Shown: in pieces, positions 1-12,475 of the stretch
Numbering within the stretch: the first letter of the stretch is position 1
Layout: every line of letters starts with the position of its first letter
Assembly (NCBI GenBank): GCA_033439765.1
Contig: JAULSN010000002.1
Location: 5,146,001-5,210,000, forward strand
From: Lasiosphaeria ovina
Lineage: Eukaryota > Ascomycota > Sordariomycetes > Sordariales > Lasiosphaeriaceae
Direction of reading: 5' to 3'
Length of the DNA: 64,000 nucleotides
Translations under genes and position numbers: made by a program
Notes under the pieces: model-generated
Database searches by the model: none
Seen by the model: only the letters and a program-made list of their open reading frames with translations
Told to the model about the DNA's origin: nothing

Positions 1-435
1 CGAGCCTGTTCGTTTTGCATTCTTGTCTTTTCCGTCGGTGTGGAACTTGACCGTGGTGTCGGTAGTGGACGGGAAGGTGTTCTCGAATAGCCGCGCCAGA
101 TCGGGATCTTCCATGCGGGACGTAATATCTTTGATGACCTGCTCGATGGCATCCGACTCAAAAGTCCGGCAGCGCGGGTCCGGCCGCTGGTACGGAAGGG
201 CAAAGGGGCCATCGCTCAAGGGGTAGCTTTGCTCAATTAGCCTCTCAGCCACAGGCACTGGCAGTGATGCACCATGCACTCACTGGGGATACGTCGCGTA
301 AAGTGCATAGTCCGGGCATGCGCTCTTGTCGAAGTGGCCCATCAAGAGCTCTTGCTCCGAGTCCCAGACCGCTCCCGACGGCAGCATGTGCACCAATAGC
401 GGGAGGAGGAGAGTAGGCCATGAGGAGTGGCCCAT
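1..435 (-). CDS. GH125-type exo-alpha-1,6-mannosidase (Mug157-like), partial
   Basis: Two exons are visible: 435-284 and 226-1, with a 57-bp intron (GTGAGT donor, CTAAT branch, AAAG acceptor at 227). The gene continues beyond base 1. The ATG at 435 opens a signal-peptide-like stretch (charged-poor start, Leu-rich core LLLPLLVHML, then GAVW). It is followed by the family motifs HFDKSACPDYALY, LSDGPFALPYQRP, CRTF, and DLARLFENTFPSTTDTTVKF. From family knowledge, GH125 (DUF1237, fungal Mug157) enzymes are metal-independent exo-alpha-1,6-mannosidases; the signal peptide suggests a secreted or secretory-pathway enzyme acting on mannans or N-glycans. Only about the first 125 residues are here, so the catalytic residues cannot be checked. 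The family call rests on remembered motif order, not a search. Confidence 0.78.
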
Positions 436-1523
436 GGCAGCGGTGGCTAACGTTCCCGGAGAGTTGGGACGATGTCTCTACGGACGGTGTGCAGATGCAG
501 GGAAACGCCCGAAACAAGGCCGGACTCGTAGTATGCAAGGCGAAAGGCGGGCGACGGGAACGATGGAAATTTGAAAAGAGCCTCAGGCCCGTTCGGCGAG
601 CAGCATGGACGGCATGCTCGAGGAAGATAGCCCGTCGTGGCGGAAACGAATGGTGGCAGTTGGCGGAGCTGCTGCGCCGTCTTCGGTGCGTCTCAAGTCT
701 CTTGATGTTGAGAGCGAAGAGGACACCCGACAAGCCGACCTAGAACCGAGGCGAGGGCCAAGCTTTAGGTTGGTGACCGCGCCGTCAGCGGCGGGCTCAG
801 AGCTTGGTCGGTTGGCAGCCCAAAAGCCCCAAAAGCACTAGCGCAGCAGGGGCCCCCCAGACCTTCCCTCAGCGGGGAAAGCTCCCGCTTGGTTGCAGCT
901 CCCCGCCGTGGGGCAATGAGATCGGGCGATCCGTGGATATAACACGGGGGCGGGGTCTATACCTAGGTAAGCTGAAGTTTTGACACTCAATACAAAATAT
1001 TTGTCTATACAATACTGTAGGTGGGTACTGTAGTTCTACATCGTGGATGTCGGTTTAAACACGTTTTATAGCAGGGAGAAAAGAGAACAACCCCAGTGTC
1101 TGTAAGTATTGAGGATTTAGAGCTGGCTGCCCTTACTTTGTGCCCAACGGGACAGGATCAGGATCTATACATATTGTCATGTATGGATCAGTTCTGTCTG
1201 CAACCCAATTTGAAAATGGACAGGGACAGAATAAGACGCAGGCGTTCATGTTATTGACTGGCTAGGTGAGGCACTCGATACCGAATCACGGTCCACGTGG
1301 CTGAGAAGGTGACAGAAACATGGGATTTCAAGAAAGACGCATCGAAGGTTGGTCGGTTAGATTATAGCACTGTCTCCCACAGCTCCATGCCTCAACGATT
1401 GGGCGAAGACTACACTCAAACAAATAACTCAATAACTATAACTCTAGTGACTTTGTCTCATGTGATGACATGCAAATAACATTAATCAGCGTACCGGTCT
1501 GGGAAATTACATAAGATCGGCGG
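436..1523. other. Spacer between GH125 gene promoter and POL32 3' end
   Basis: About 1.1 kb between two minus-strand genes. The part next to 436 should hold the GH125 promoter; the part next to 1523 the POL32 terminator. AT-rich around 960-1100. No reading frame with fungal codon bias or recognisable motif was seen. Confidence 0.6.
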
Positions 1524-3165
1524 TCACTTCTTGGAAAAGAAGGACATGATATTGCCCTGGCTTCCTTTCGGCTCGCTCTTCTTGCTCTTCGCAGCCGCTG
1601 GCGCGGGAGCGGCGGCCGAGCTTGCCACCTTTGGCTTCGGCTTTGCGGCAACCTCGTCTTCCGAGAAAGACTCCCAACCGGGCTCCTGTATGGTAACTGC
1701 GACAAAAGTTAGCAGGGGGTAGCCAAAACATTGTGTTCGGAAATACACACCTAGGTACCCATCATCGTCCATAATCTGCTTCTTTCTCATGATCTTTCTC
1801 TTTCCACGCCGTCGGCCACCACTGGACGCCGTCACGACCTCTGGCTCCTCCTTTGGAGGCTCTGGTTCTACTGGCGGCTCCTCTATTGGCTCGTCCTCAG
1901 ACGCCGCTTTCTCTTCTTCGTCCTGTTCTTCTTCCTCATCATCGTCCTCCATCATTCGCCTCAGCTCTTCCTCTCTCATTTTCTTGCTCTGGCTCATCTC
2001 GGTGACATTCCGGCGCTTTGGCAGTGGCATCTCCGAGTCATCCTCTCCGTCATCCGACAGCGGCTGGACGCTCGAGTCATCGCCGCTTAGAGTAGCGGGC
2101 TGCGATGTCGCTTCTTTCTTCACCTTTGTCGCTGCCTTAGAGAAGGCCTGCATGATTCCACCAGACCCGCCACGTTTTAGAGCCGGAGTGGGCTTTTTGG
2201 CTGGTGCTGATGGTGCCGCTTTCTCAGTCTCAGCCGACTGCTGCGCGGACTTTGCTTCCTCCTTGACCTTGGGAGGCGCCGGCTCTGGCGCTGACGTTGA
2301 CGTTGACGATGGAGCTGGCTTGAAAAATGATGGCTTCGACTCCTTCGCCTCCTGCTTCAAAGCCGGCTTTACAGACGGCTTCAAAGCCGGCTTCGCAGCA
2401 ACAGCAGCCGCAACGCTTGCTCCCCCCTTGCGCTCCCTTTGGCGCACGTGGGAGTTGGCGATGGTGCCAGAAGCCTTGCGCTCGTCGGCGCCATTAAGAG
2501 TCAAAACCTCTTGAGCAACATCCGCGAGTAAAGCCATGTCCTGTTGAATGTTAGTTGGGATGGCAAACTTTGTCCAATTGCCGTCAATTGAGGTACCTTT
2601 GTCGGATGAGGTCCAACACTGTAGACATGGATCGAAGATACTTCCTCAAAGTCGGCAAGGGCATCTAAGGTCAAGTTAGAAGTGAACTGATATTTGAAGC
2701 AGAGTCTTGGGCGGACCTTTGAGTTGCTCCTCAGGGATGAGAGAGAGAGTGAAAGTCGGGACCACCTCGGCCAGCGACTCAGCATCTGGCATGGAGCTTG
2801 CCATCTCGACATCGCCATCTGCACCATTCTGCGACCGGGATACAGCCCCGGTGGACGCCTTGATGCCGTAGACTAGATATGTGGCATGCACGACACCTGG
2901 GCGTTTCTCATTCTGAGTTTTGTGAAAATCATACAGCATCCTGAAGCAAATCATCAGTCGACGATTGCGAGGCGTTTCTATCACATTTTGGCTTACTGCT
3001 TTGCAACATTCACGTTGATCTTCAAGGCGCGGCTCAGCAGCCGATACGTGATCTGACGCGTGCTGGTTAGTTCGCGACAGCCTGACGTAATTTTTTGCCA
3101 GAAAAGCGTACCACTTTGTCCTCGGCAACAACATTCTCAGTCAAGAATTTCTTGTAGTCGTCCAT
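1524..3165 (-). CDS. POL32: DNA polymerase delta subunit 3 (Pol32/Cdc27/POLD3)
   Basis: Six exons: 3165-3112, 3052-2997, 2940-2717, 2664-2597, 2540-1751, 1696-1524; all junctions keep phase and give 454 aa (human POLD3 is 466). The N-terminal part carries the winged-helix/Pol-delta-binding signature: MDDYKKFLTENV, then ITYRLLSRALKINVNVAKQ and MLYDFHKTQ, then a VHATYLVYG strand. The C-terminal half is low-complexity, Lys/Pro/Glu rich with an acidic run (DDDEEEEQDEEE). The protein ends in a textbook PCNA-interacting (PIP) box, QGNIMSFF at residues 444-451, followed by SKK and stop. Role from the family: accessory subunit that ties polymerase delta to PCNA in the nucleus, for lagging-strand synthesis, repair and translesion synthesis. 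It is head-to-head with MCD4 and has CGCG-type motifs upstream. Identification is firm; the first small introns are hand-fitted. Confidence 0.93.
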
Positions 3166-3716
3166 TTTGGGACTCTGGGCTCTCAGCAGGCCTCGTGCTG
3201 CGCTGTGCTGACCTGTGCTGTGCTTGGGCGCTGTTTTCGAATCTCGATTCTTTCTGCTCGTCTTGTTTCTGGTGGTGGGGTCGCGTCGAGAGACCATCTC
3301 TGCGAGTCTTAAACTCTGCCGCGAAGTCACGTTCCCAACAACCGCTGACAGGGGCCTGTGAAACCGATTAAAGTGGCTGCAGCCCCTGACGAACAACCCC
3401 TGTCAACTGCCCAACAAGCCCCGGATTTTATAGGGCGACGCGAAACAACGGCTGGTGGTGTCTGGACAAAACATAAGCAGAATTCACGAAAGCACGACTA
3501 ACTCTAAAAAAACGTGCCTGCCATTCTTTTGGTTTCTTCCTTGTATTGCGTGGCCTTTCCGTGGGTTTAATCTGCCGCTTCGTTATGGATGCATACCGAA
3601 CCCATCGTTTTGCTTGATACTTTTAAAAATTGATATTGCGACACGGTCGTTCGCGGCCTCCCGTCACCAAACCTCACATAGGCGATCTTGGCCCATCCCC
3701 TGGTTCAGCAGGCATC
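3166..3716. promoter_or_regulatory. Shared POL32/MCD4 divergent promoter with MBF-like motifs
   Basis: A 551-bp divergent spacer. On the POL32 strand it contains TTTCGCGTC (plus strand GACGCGAAA, about 3437-3445) and a second CGCGTC-type site (GTCGCGTCGA at about 3280-3289). These resemble the MBF/E2F-type element (ACGCGN, TTTCGCG) that drives G1/S genes in fungi. Binding is inference; such hexamers also occur elsewhere in the window. Confidence 0.4.
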
Positions 3717-6700
3717 ATGGCCGGCGGCCCGCGATTACGATTCCTGGCAATTGCCTTGTTATTCCATTTTGTGTACATATATTCTATTTTTGACATATAT
3801 TTTGTCAGTCCCGTTGTCTCGGGGATGCGCCTCTTCCACGTCGAACGACCGGCCCAAACAAAAGCGCCGGCAGACCGGCTAGTACTCTTTATAGGTACGT
3901 CGCATACAACACAGTTTCCCCTGCTCTATTGGAGGATTGTATCTTACTTGATTATCTCCCAGGAGACGGATTGCGCGCCGACAAGGCATTCCAGTCGCAC
4001 CCCGAGCCCTACCCACAATCGGACGAAGACACCACCCCGAGGCCCCTTGCGCCATTCTTGCGATCCAAGGTGCTAGAGCAGGGGACTTTTGGCGTTTCCC
4101 ACACGCACGTACCAACGGAATCACGGCCCGGTCATGTCGCGCTCATTGCCGGGCTGTACGAAGATGTCTCGGCCGTCACGACGGGATGGAAGATGAATCC
4201 GGTCAACTTCGACAGCCTCTTCAACCGAAGCCGCCATACGTGGAGCTGGGGCAGTCCCGATATTCTGCCCATGTTCGAGCAGGGCGCTGTGCCTGGTAGG
4301 GTCGACGCCTTCGCATATGGACACGAGCTCGAGGACTTTTCCCAGGACGCCCTGGTGCTCGACTACTGGGTCTTTGACCATGTAAAGGAACTCTTCGCAG
4401 AAGCACGAACAAACAAGACCCTCCACGATGCGCTCAAGGAGGACAAGGTGGTCTTCTTTCTCCACCTGCTCGGTTTGGACACCACGGGCCACTCCTACCG
4501 GCCGTATTCGAAAGAGTACCTGAACAACATCAAGGTGGTCGACCAAGGAGTCCGCGAGATTACCGAAGTGATCGAATCCTTCTACGGAGACGACAGGACA
4601 GCCTTTGTCTTCACGGCAGACCATGGCATGAGCGATTGGGGAAGCCACGGCGACGGTCACCCTGACAACACTCGGACGCCTTTGATCACTTGGGGTTCAG
4701 GGGTTGCCAAGCCTCAACTGTATCCAGGGGAAGTCGCCCCAGGCCACGACGACTACTCGTTGGACTGGAATCTGAACCACGTCAGGAGACATGACGTCCA
4801 GCAAGCCGATGTTGCCGCCCTCATGGCATATCTTGTGGGCGTTGAATTTCCGGTCAACTCGGTTGGCGAACTGCCCCTCCCGTTCCTGGCAGCCGACCCC
4901 GCCGAGAAAGCCGAGGCGTCTCTCGTCAATGCACAAACTATTCTCGAGCAATACCGCGTCAAGGAAGAAAAGAAAAAGGCGACCGAGCTGAGATACAGAC
5001 CTTATCGGGCCCTAAGTGACAATGACCAAACCCCGGACCACCGTGTTGCCGCCATAAGACAGCTCATAAATGCTGGGAACTACGAAGAGGCTATCGAGGA
5101 GTTGGCAGCTCTCATCAAAATCGGCCTGGGCGGTCTGCGGTATCTTCAGACTTACGACTGGCTGTTCTTGAGGGCGCTTATTACTATCGGCTACTTGGGC
5201 TGGATAACATATGCTCTCACGACCGTTGTTGATTTGCATGTGCTTCACGGCCGCCTGCAACCGTCGAGGACACTCGGCGGAAGCCTTGCGTTTTCGTCCA
5301 TTTTCGCCGCGTTGTGCGCCTCTTTCATCATTTCAAAATCCCCGGTAACCTACTATGCATATGCTATATTCCCTGTAGTGTTTTGGGAAGAGGTGTACGC
5401 TCGACGAGCCAGCTTGGCCGAAGGCCGCAAGCAACTCTTTGGCCACGTCGCCTCTGGCGGAAGTCTCGCCTCACTGCTCTTCAACTCTGCTGTATATGTC
5501 GGCATCATTGAGTCTCTGGTAGGTGGCACAACTCACACTCGTCACTATCCGGTCATTGGAGCTAATATAACAGGCCCTGGGATACATCCACCGCGAGGTA
5601 TTGACAGCATTGTTCATCATGGGCGCCTTTTGGCCAGCGGTGCATGGGCTCTCGTTTCTTCAGGAGCACGCCTCTCTTTCCGCCACCTGGTTCGTCTCAT
5701 GTATCGCAATGAGTGCATTTACACTCCTCCCTCCGGCTATGAAGTCCGAAGACATCACCCTAATGTTTGTTCTCTAGAACTACCAATTGTTTTACACGTG
5801 CTAACTGATGCGAAAACAGCGTGCTAGGGGGTGCACTTATGGTTGTCGTTGGCGTTCTCTATCTTATCTTTGAAGACTTCGTCCTCGCGGACTTTTCGTG
5901 GTCCGCCAAATCCTCCCCACGGAATAATCATCTCTCCAGAGCCCTTGTGGGTGCTCAAATAGGCCTCATCATCCTCGCCATGGTCGTCACGCGCTCGAGT
6001 GCGCTCTCTCTTCAGGCCAAGCAGGGGTTGCCTTGGGGTAACCAAGTGACGGGCTGGGTTGTCCTTGGTAAGTGTTTCATAAGTCCCGCTAATCATCACA
6101 TCATTCTAATACTTGCTAGTTCTGTCACTACTCATGCCACTAGCGTACCGCCTCCAACCAAACAACCACTACATGCATAGGATGCTCGTCATCTTCCTAA
6201 CCTGTGCGCCGACGTTTGTGATCCTCACCATCTCCTACGAAGGCCTCTTTTACCTTGCGTTTTCGTCAATCCTTGTCAGCTGGGTTCGGCTGGAGCATGT
6301 TGTCCAGGCTTTCTCATCCGCAACGACTGCGGAAGAAGCGCCAGCCGTATCGAATGGGTCAACTTCCAAATCGGAGGCTGAGACGAGGCTTCCTGCTCCG
6401 TTCCGGCCCCTCACTTTGCAAGATGCTCGTGTGGCTCTCTTCTTTTTTGTGCTTCTACAATCGGCCTTCTTCAGCACCGGGAATGTGGCCTCGGTCTCGT
6501 CATTCAGTCTAGAGAGCGTGTCCCGGCTGATACCCATCTTTGACCCATTTTCTCAAGGAGCCATGCTTATCCTGAAGCTCATGATTCCGTTCGCCCTGAT
6601 TTCAGCGAATCTGGGGATCCTGAACAGGCGGCTCGGCGTTGCTCCGTCAGCGCTGTTTATGATTGTGATGGCCATCAGCGACATCCTTACCCTGTACTTC

Positions 6701-6943
6701 TTCTGGGTGGTCAAGGACGAGGGCTCGTGGCTCGAGATTGGCTCCACCATCAGCCATTTTGTCATCGCCAGCCTGCTCTGCATTTTCGTCGCTGCATTGG
6801 AAGGCGTCAGCGCCATGTTTATTGCGGGAGTGCAGGTCGACGAGTCGGTCGCGGAGGCGATCGGCAACGGAACGGCGGCCGAGTTGCTGCTGGAGAAGGC
6901 AAACGAGGCGTTGGAAAAGATTCCCGCCATTGCCCAAGACTAG
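3717..6943 (+). CDS. MCD4: GPI ethanolamine phosphate transferase 1 (Mcd4/PIGN)
   Basis: Five exons: 3717-3894, 3963-5518, 5574-5764, 5820-6067, 6120-6943; phases agree and give 998 aa, close to fungal Mcd4. Residues about 8-32 form the N-terminal membrane anchor. The lumenal alkaline-phosphatase-like domain shows the metal and nucleophile motifs: GDGLRADKAF (Asp61), HTHVPTESRPGH (expected nucleophile Thr111), GLDTTGHSYRP, and TADHGMSDWGSHGDG. The C-terminal half is a chain of hydrophobic segments (PigN domain). Known role: in the ER membrane it adds ethanolamine phosphate to the first mannose of the GPI precursor. The ATG follows a stop-free but unconserved stretch and starts directly before the anchor. 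Intron 3 uses an unusual GTTTGT donor (5765); its acceptor (5819) restores ITLIVLGG in frame. Divergent from POL32. Confidence 0.94.
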
Positions 6944-9232
6944 ATTTGTATATATTCCTAATCATGTAACAACATGTTTGCTCGAGACCGGCGGAGCGGG
7001 GGCGGATACACATTGGGAACTAGACAGGAATCGGCATTTTTAAAAACCAGGCTAAGACATGGAAAGAGGTCATCCAGGTATATAGGTAGTTGTGGCTGTA
7101 GATAAAGGAGCACGTGGGTTAAGGTTGATCTTCCTCTCCCCGCATACACTTGGGCATATAGCCACTGCTCCTCCATCATCACATGCCGTTGTGTCGGGGA
7201 CGGACTGCAAGGGTGTACAGCTGCCCAACACCCTGCTTGCGCCTAGTTTGACACCGACTGACTGACTGCCTATCTTGGGTGCCACACACAGACTGCATGA
7301 TGGGAAAGAAGATGCGGGGAGGAGAGGGGGTGACTGAATTTCGATCTCGGTTCGGTTCAGGAGGCACCAATTTAGGACGAGAGCAGGGAATCGTGACATG
7401 TGTTATACCTCAGGCACGGAGTAGTGTAGCTGGGACAACAAGACCGGCCGTACGGATACTTCACCTACCACCCATCTTACACGCCTGACACAAAGCCTCT
7501 GTCGTCAAAACCAAGGCGGGCTTGCGGCCGGTTGGCACGGGATGGAGGTGCCGCTTGTGCCGCCACTCTACCTTTTGTATGCTTTCCATGTATGGAGTAC
7601 GGATATCCTGTCTTGTCGTTTCTTGCCCCACCGCCCGCAAGCTAAAGTATATAGACATGACATGGCGTATCGACTATACTCGTACGTGTTAGCCTCGTGG
7701 GTTCATGACGGACTACAGCAGTCTCTCACGCGGCCAACGTCGATAATGCGACGCCAGAATCCGAGGCCAGCCAAGCTTAGGTAGACAGACTAAAGGCGTC
7801 CAGGCGACTGAGCAACCAACGCCGGTGGGCGGGAAGCGTTTCTTAGACTTCCAAGCCAACACTACTGAAGTAGTTACCTTAGTTGCTTACCCAGATTTCA
7901 ACCATTACCTCCTCTCTCGGCCACGCTTTCTCGGTCAGGGTGTTTCCCCGCGTGATAATTGTCGCTCGTGGGCCGCTAGAGTTGAGTGTAAAAAGTCAAA
8001 CAAACTTTCACCTACCTATCCATTGTAGATGGAAAGTTAAAACGCCCACGATGACTTGTACACGCTAGGTTCAGGGCACAGGCCTTCCACCCCTCCATTA
8101 TTAATTGGGTTAGTAGTAGTAATCCCACTCTTGAGCGGATATCCGTCCCCACCTTTGCGGCACCCAACGACCATGCGGTTTCTCAGCATCACATGCCAGA
8201 GCTGGAGTTCCCACTTTCCCGAGCCCGTCTGATCTCGTCTGGTCTCGTCTCGTCTCGAGCAAGCAAGCCATGGGAAATTCGACGCTACCGACGCTGCCTA
8301 GCAAATACCAATGCCTTGGAAACGGGCTCGAGAGCGGCCTGGAAATGGGGATAGTACTAAAAGCTTACACCGTCGGATTGGAGGATACCAGGCTTCGGTT
8401 GCTAGATCCTGGGGAAATCTAACGTGCGCCCCCCCCCCTCCCCCCTTAGTGTGGTCAAGTTTGGCGGGCGATCGGCGATGCCTCCAAACAGATATAGGGG
8501 CGGAGATTTGAAGGCAGAGAGAGAGAGTTGTTTCTGTTGCTAGACGGCGGCTCTCCTCCCAGCGCGCAACCTGAGTTGTTGTTCGCTGTAAGTGATTTTA
8601 TCATGGTAGATAGTCCAAAATATAACGAGTGCGAGCCGGTTTTATTATGGTGGATTTTGGTGTTCATTGTCGAATTTGCAGAGGCCAGGCTGTTGTGTCC
8701 GAGGAGGCCCCTCAACGGAGAAGGTGCGTGTAAGTAAAAAAGTGGGCTAGGCTGTCCAAATCCGGGGGGGGGGGATTTGGGTCCCCCGATTCCCCTCAAT
8801 TGATCGCTTTTCGACAGCTGAAACTGATTCGCATGAACCCAAGAGACTTATAATATAACCTGGTAGTAGGTAGAAACGGCGACCGAGAGTGAGCAGGCGA
8901 ACATCAGCCACCACCGGCGACGATAGAAACAACCTACCCGCGCCCTCCTAAACGCCGCCTCCAACGGCGCCCGATGCGTGCGCCATCGACGATCAGAGGA
9001 CCTGAGTACGGATACGGATGGATACAGGTGGCGGGAACGGAACGCACCACAATCCCACAACGGCGTCTGCATCTCACCCCAGCTCGATCGGGGTACCTTA
9101 AACTTTTCGGAGTCTCGGGACAGCCACGGCACTCGATCATTCGTCATCACCTGCAACAATCCGTCGCGCACACGCTGCTCCCTATTGATATTCACGACAG
9201 CATTCCTTTCTCTTTCCTGCACTGCAGCCAAC
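6944..9232. other. 2.3-kb spacer, no gene recognised
   Basis: Holds the MCD4 terminator and the promoter side of the CTF1-like gene. It contains C- and G-homopolymer runs (about 8431-8446 and 8764-8772) and copies of a GGAGTACGG-type motif (about 7594, 9004). Reading frames here are short and lack fungal codon bias. I see no RNA gene. Confidence 0.55.
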
Positions 9233-12200
9233 ATGGACGACGGTTCTGCCCGCGACGAGTCTCCGGACCAGAAGCAGACGTCTTTGTCGCCGTCGCAAGC
9301 GAACCCTTACGGACCGCCCGGGTCGACGGCGGCATCAAATGCTGCGGGCCAAATGAGTTTTCGGAGGTTGGTTCAATAATCTGCGCGCAGCGCGTCGACG
9401 ACATGGAAGAATGTCTTGCTGACCCTAGCCCTTGCGACAAAAAGGCAACGAGCTTCAAGGGCTTGCGAGGTTAGTTATTTTATATTCTTTACCTCCCGCA
9501 TTCCTGGTTGTGATGGCGCGCGTAGGCGGGTGGATGTTGAGGGAACTCTAACCCCGCGGCTGTGCCGCCGATATGGGCGGCGAGCTTTATCTTTTGCCTC
9601 GGCTCGCCCGACCTGAGGCGATTACCTATTGATGACCCCAAGCTGACCATCTCAATGCCTGCAGACCTGCCATTCGCGCAAAGTACGAATCCCTTCAGAG
9701 AAGAACCCTTGCAGCTTCCTATAATTCCTCTTGCGGCCCCATGTTGCGTTGCGCCCTCGGGGTAGCAACGCCAGGCAAGCCCCTTTTGCCTTTGGATGCC
9801 ACTTACTCACACGGAAGTCTCTGCAGGTCCGATGCGATGCCGCGAGCCTCGGCGTCCCATGCACCAACTGCGTGGCCTTCTCCATCGAGTGCCGCATCCC
9901 GACACCCAAGCGGAAAAAGGTCCCGGACACCTCTGTCCAGGGAAAAGATTCAGATAGGTACATACGGTCAAAAATGCGCCCCTTTGCTTCTACCGTATTG
10001 TTTTCTCCCAACTCCGTCCGATGTCTTCTCGAGCACAGGGGCTGACTGGATCGAAGCGAGCGAGGAGACAGAGGAGACACTGAAGAACCGTCGCCAAATC
10101 CGCAGAGCGCGACTGCAAGCACGTTCCCCGCCGGCACGAAGCCCCCGGCCGTTTACCACACCCAAGAGGGCACGCCATCGAAAGCAAACACTGCCGATGA
10201 GCAACAGAAGAAGGAGGAGCTGGACAATGCCACGTTTGCCAACTACATGAGCCTGGTTATGAAGCCCAAGTTTACGAGGGCCCCCATTACCGAAGCTGGG
10301 AGAGTAGCCTACATGGGCGAGTCGTCCAACCTTACGCTGCTCGTTCACGACCGCCAGAGCACGTCTGACGTGGTACACTACCCGTTGCCCGAAAACGTTC
10401 GGGGGTCGAGGGCCCGCTTGACAGAACTAGATAATGTCGAAATCGACATCCTGCACCAGCGCGGCGCTTTCCTGCTACCGCCACGGTCGCTCTGCGACGA
10501 GCTGATAGACGCCTACTTCAAGTGGGTTCATCCAATCGTTCCGATAATCAACCGGACCAAATTCATGCGACAGTACAAAGACGCAAAGAACCCGCCGTCA
10601 CTGCTCTTGTTGCAGGCCGTTCTCCTAGCGGGATCTCGAGTTTGCACAAACCCTCAGCTCATGGACGCAAATGGCTCTTCCACGCCAGCAGCCCTAACAT
10701 TCTACAAGAGGGCAAAGGCTCTATACGATGCGAACTACGAAGACGACAGAGTGACTATAGTCCAGTCCCTCTCCCTGATGGGCTGGTACTGGGAAGGCCC
10801 TGAGGATGTCACCAAAAATGTATTCTACTGGAGTCGCGTGGCCACCATCGTGGCGCACGGTTCCGGTATGCATCGGAGTGTAGAGGGGTCCCAGCTTAGC
10901 AAAGCCGACAAGAGGCTGTGGAAGCGCATCTGGTGGTCTCTGTTCACAAGAGACCGGTCCGTGGCTGTTGCGCTGGGACGACCGTGCCACATCAGCCTCG
11001 ACGATTCGGACGTCGAGATGTTGACCGAGGATGACTTTGTCGAGGACGAAGACGACTTACCCAGTGACTATCCGCCAGATCCAATCCATGTCCAGTTTTT
11101 CTTGCAGTATGTCAAGCTCTGCGAGATTATGGGCTTGGTTCTCTCCCAGCAATATTCGGTGGCGGCAAAGGGGCGGCGGCAGAACGCCATTGATCTTACA
11201 CACAGCGATATGGCGCTTGCCGACTGGCTCCAGAACTGCCCAAAACTGGTCTACTGGGAAATGCCGAGACACCACTTCTTCTCGGCCCTGCTTCACTCCA
11301 ACTACTACACAACGCTCTGCCTGTTGCATCGCGCCCACATGCCACCGAGCGGCTCTTTGAGGTTTCCTGAAGACTCGGCGTATCCGTCGAGAAACATCGC
11401 TTTCCAGGCGGCAGCCATGATTACTTCGATAATCGAAAACCTGTCTTCGCATGGAGAGCTGAGATACTGCCCTGCTTTCGTTGTTTACAGTCTCTTCTCG
11501 GCCCTCATCATGCACGTGTACCAGATGAGGTCGCCTGTGCCGTCCATCCAACAGGTCACCCAGACTCGGATAAGGACGTGCATGGGGGCGCTCAAGGACG
11601 TGTCAAAGGTATGGCTGGTGGGGAAAATGGTGTACACACTCTTCGAGTCCATCCTCGGAAACAAGATGTTGGAAGAGAGGCTACAGAAGGCAGGTGGCAA
11701 GAGACACCGCAAGGGCCTGCAAAGCCTGGCAAAGCTCGAGCAGCACCAGCAGCACCAGCGCATGGCAGACCAGAAGCGCAAGTACGACGAGATGGCGATT
11801 GACTTTAGTGTCAACACGCCTCAGCCGCAGGAGTCATACGAACGGTCGAGGCCACAGACGCCAAGCCTCGTTTCAAAGACGGACCCGATACCTACTGTGA
11901 TGCCTCCCCCGGCCACATCGCCGGGATCGCGCAATAACACGGACACATTTATGGGAGGTACGGCATCGCGGCCGCAGACGAGGCCGGCGACCCCCTTCAA
12001 TCCTTCGTTCTCGGTACCGGCAACTCCTCCAGATCTGTATCTTGTGACGAGGAATTCTCCCAACTTATCGCAGTCCATTTGGGAGAACTTCCAGCCGGAT
12101 CAGCTGTTTCCTGAGAGCTCCAACGTACCGCTGTATCAGCAGTTCTCACCGCCCCAGGTGTCGCACCAGGGCCTTGATCCGAGCATGGTGGCGCAGATGC

Positions 12201-12475
12201 AGTCCCAGAGCCTCCAGGGGCAGCCGGCCGACAGCACAGCTAGCCACTTTAGTCAGGGCCCACCTCCTAAGAGGGGCGGCGCTGGCAGCCCGCTACAGAA
12301 TCACAATCCCATGCTTCAGGCGGGGCTCGGAGGCTTCCAGGGCCCGTCTGGCAATAACCTGTGGCAGACAAACTTTGACGCGTCATTGATGGACGGCCAA
12401 AGCCCGAGTGACAGCTGGAGTACGGGCTCTCAGGGGCAGCCTGCTCCGTCGACGCTGAATGTTGAGGACTGGTGA
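9233..12475 (+). CDS. CTF1/FarA-type Zn2Cys6 transcription activator
   Basis: Predicted exons: 9233-9356, 9429-9469, 9665-9682, 9827-9957, 10057-12475, giving 910 aa. The zinc cluster is spread over exons 2-4: Cys54, 57, 64, 73, 76, 83 in RACETCHSRKVRCD...PCTNC...C, followed by a basic PKRKK. Exon 3 is only 18 nt. The long last exon contains the fungal-specific regulatory domain (around DILHQRGAFLLPP, AYFKWVHPIVPIINR, and the WKRIWWSLFTRDR motif) and a Pro/Gln/Ser-rich C-terminal half ending NVEDW. Size and layout match cutinase transcription factor 1 and FarA/FarB, which bind CCTCGG-type sites and induce cutinase, lipase and fatty-acid catabolism genes; that function is inferred. The weakest point is exon 1: its donor is a poor GTTTTC, chosen because frame and the 9428 acceptor require it. 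Confidence 0.82.

Noticed and set aside
1789..2514. 241-aa Ser-rich plus-strand frame
   Set aside because: Antisense shadow of the acidic/Lys-rich part of POL32.
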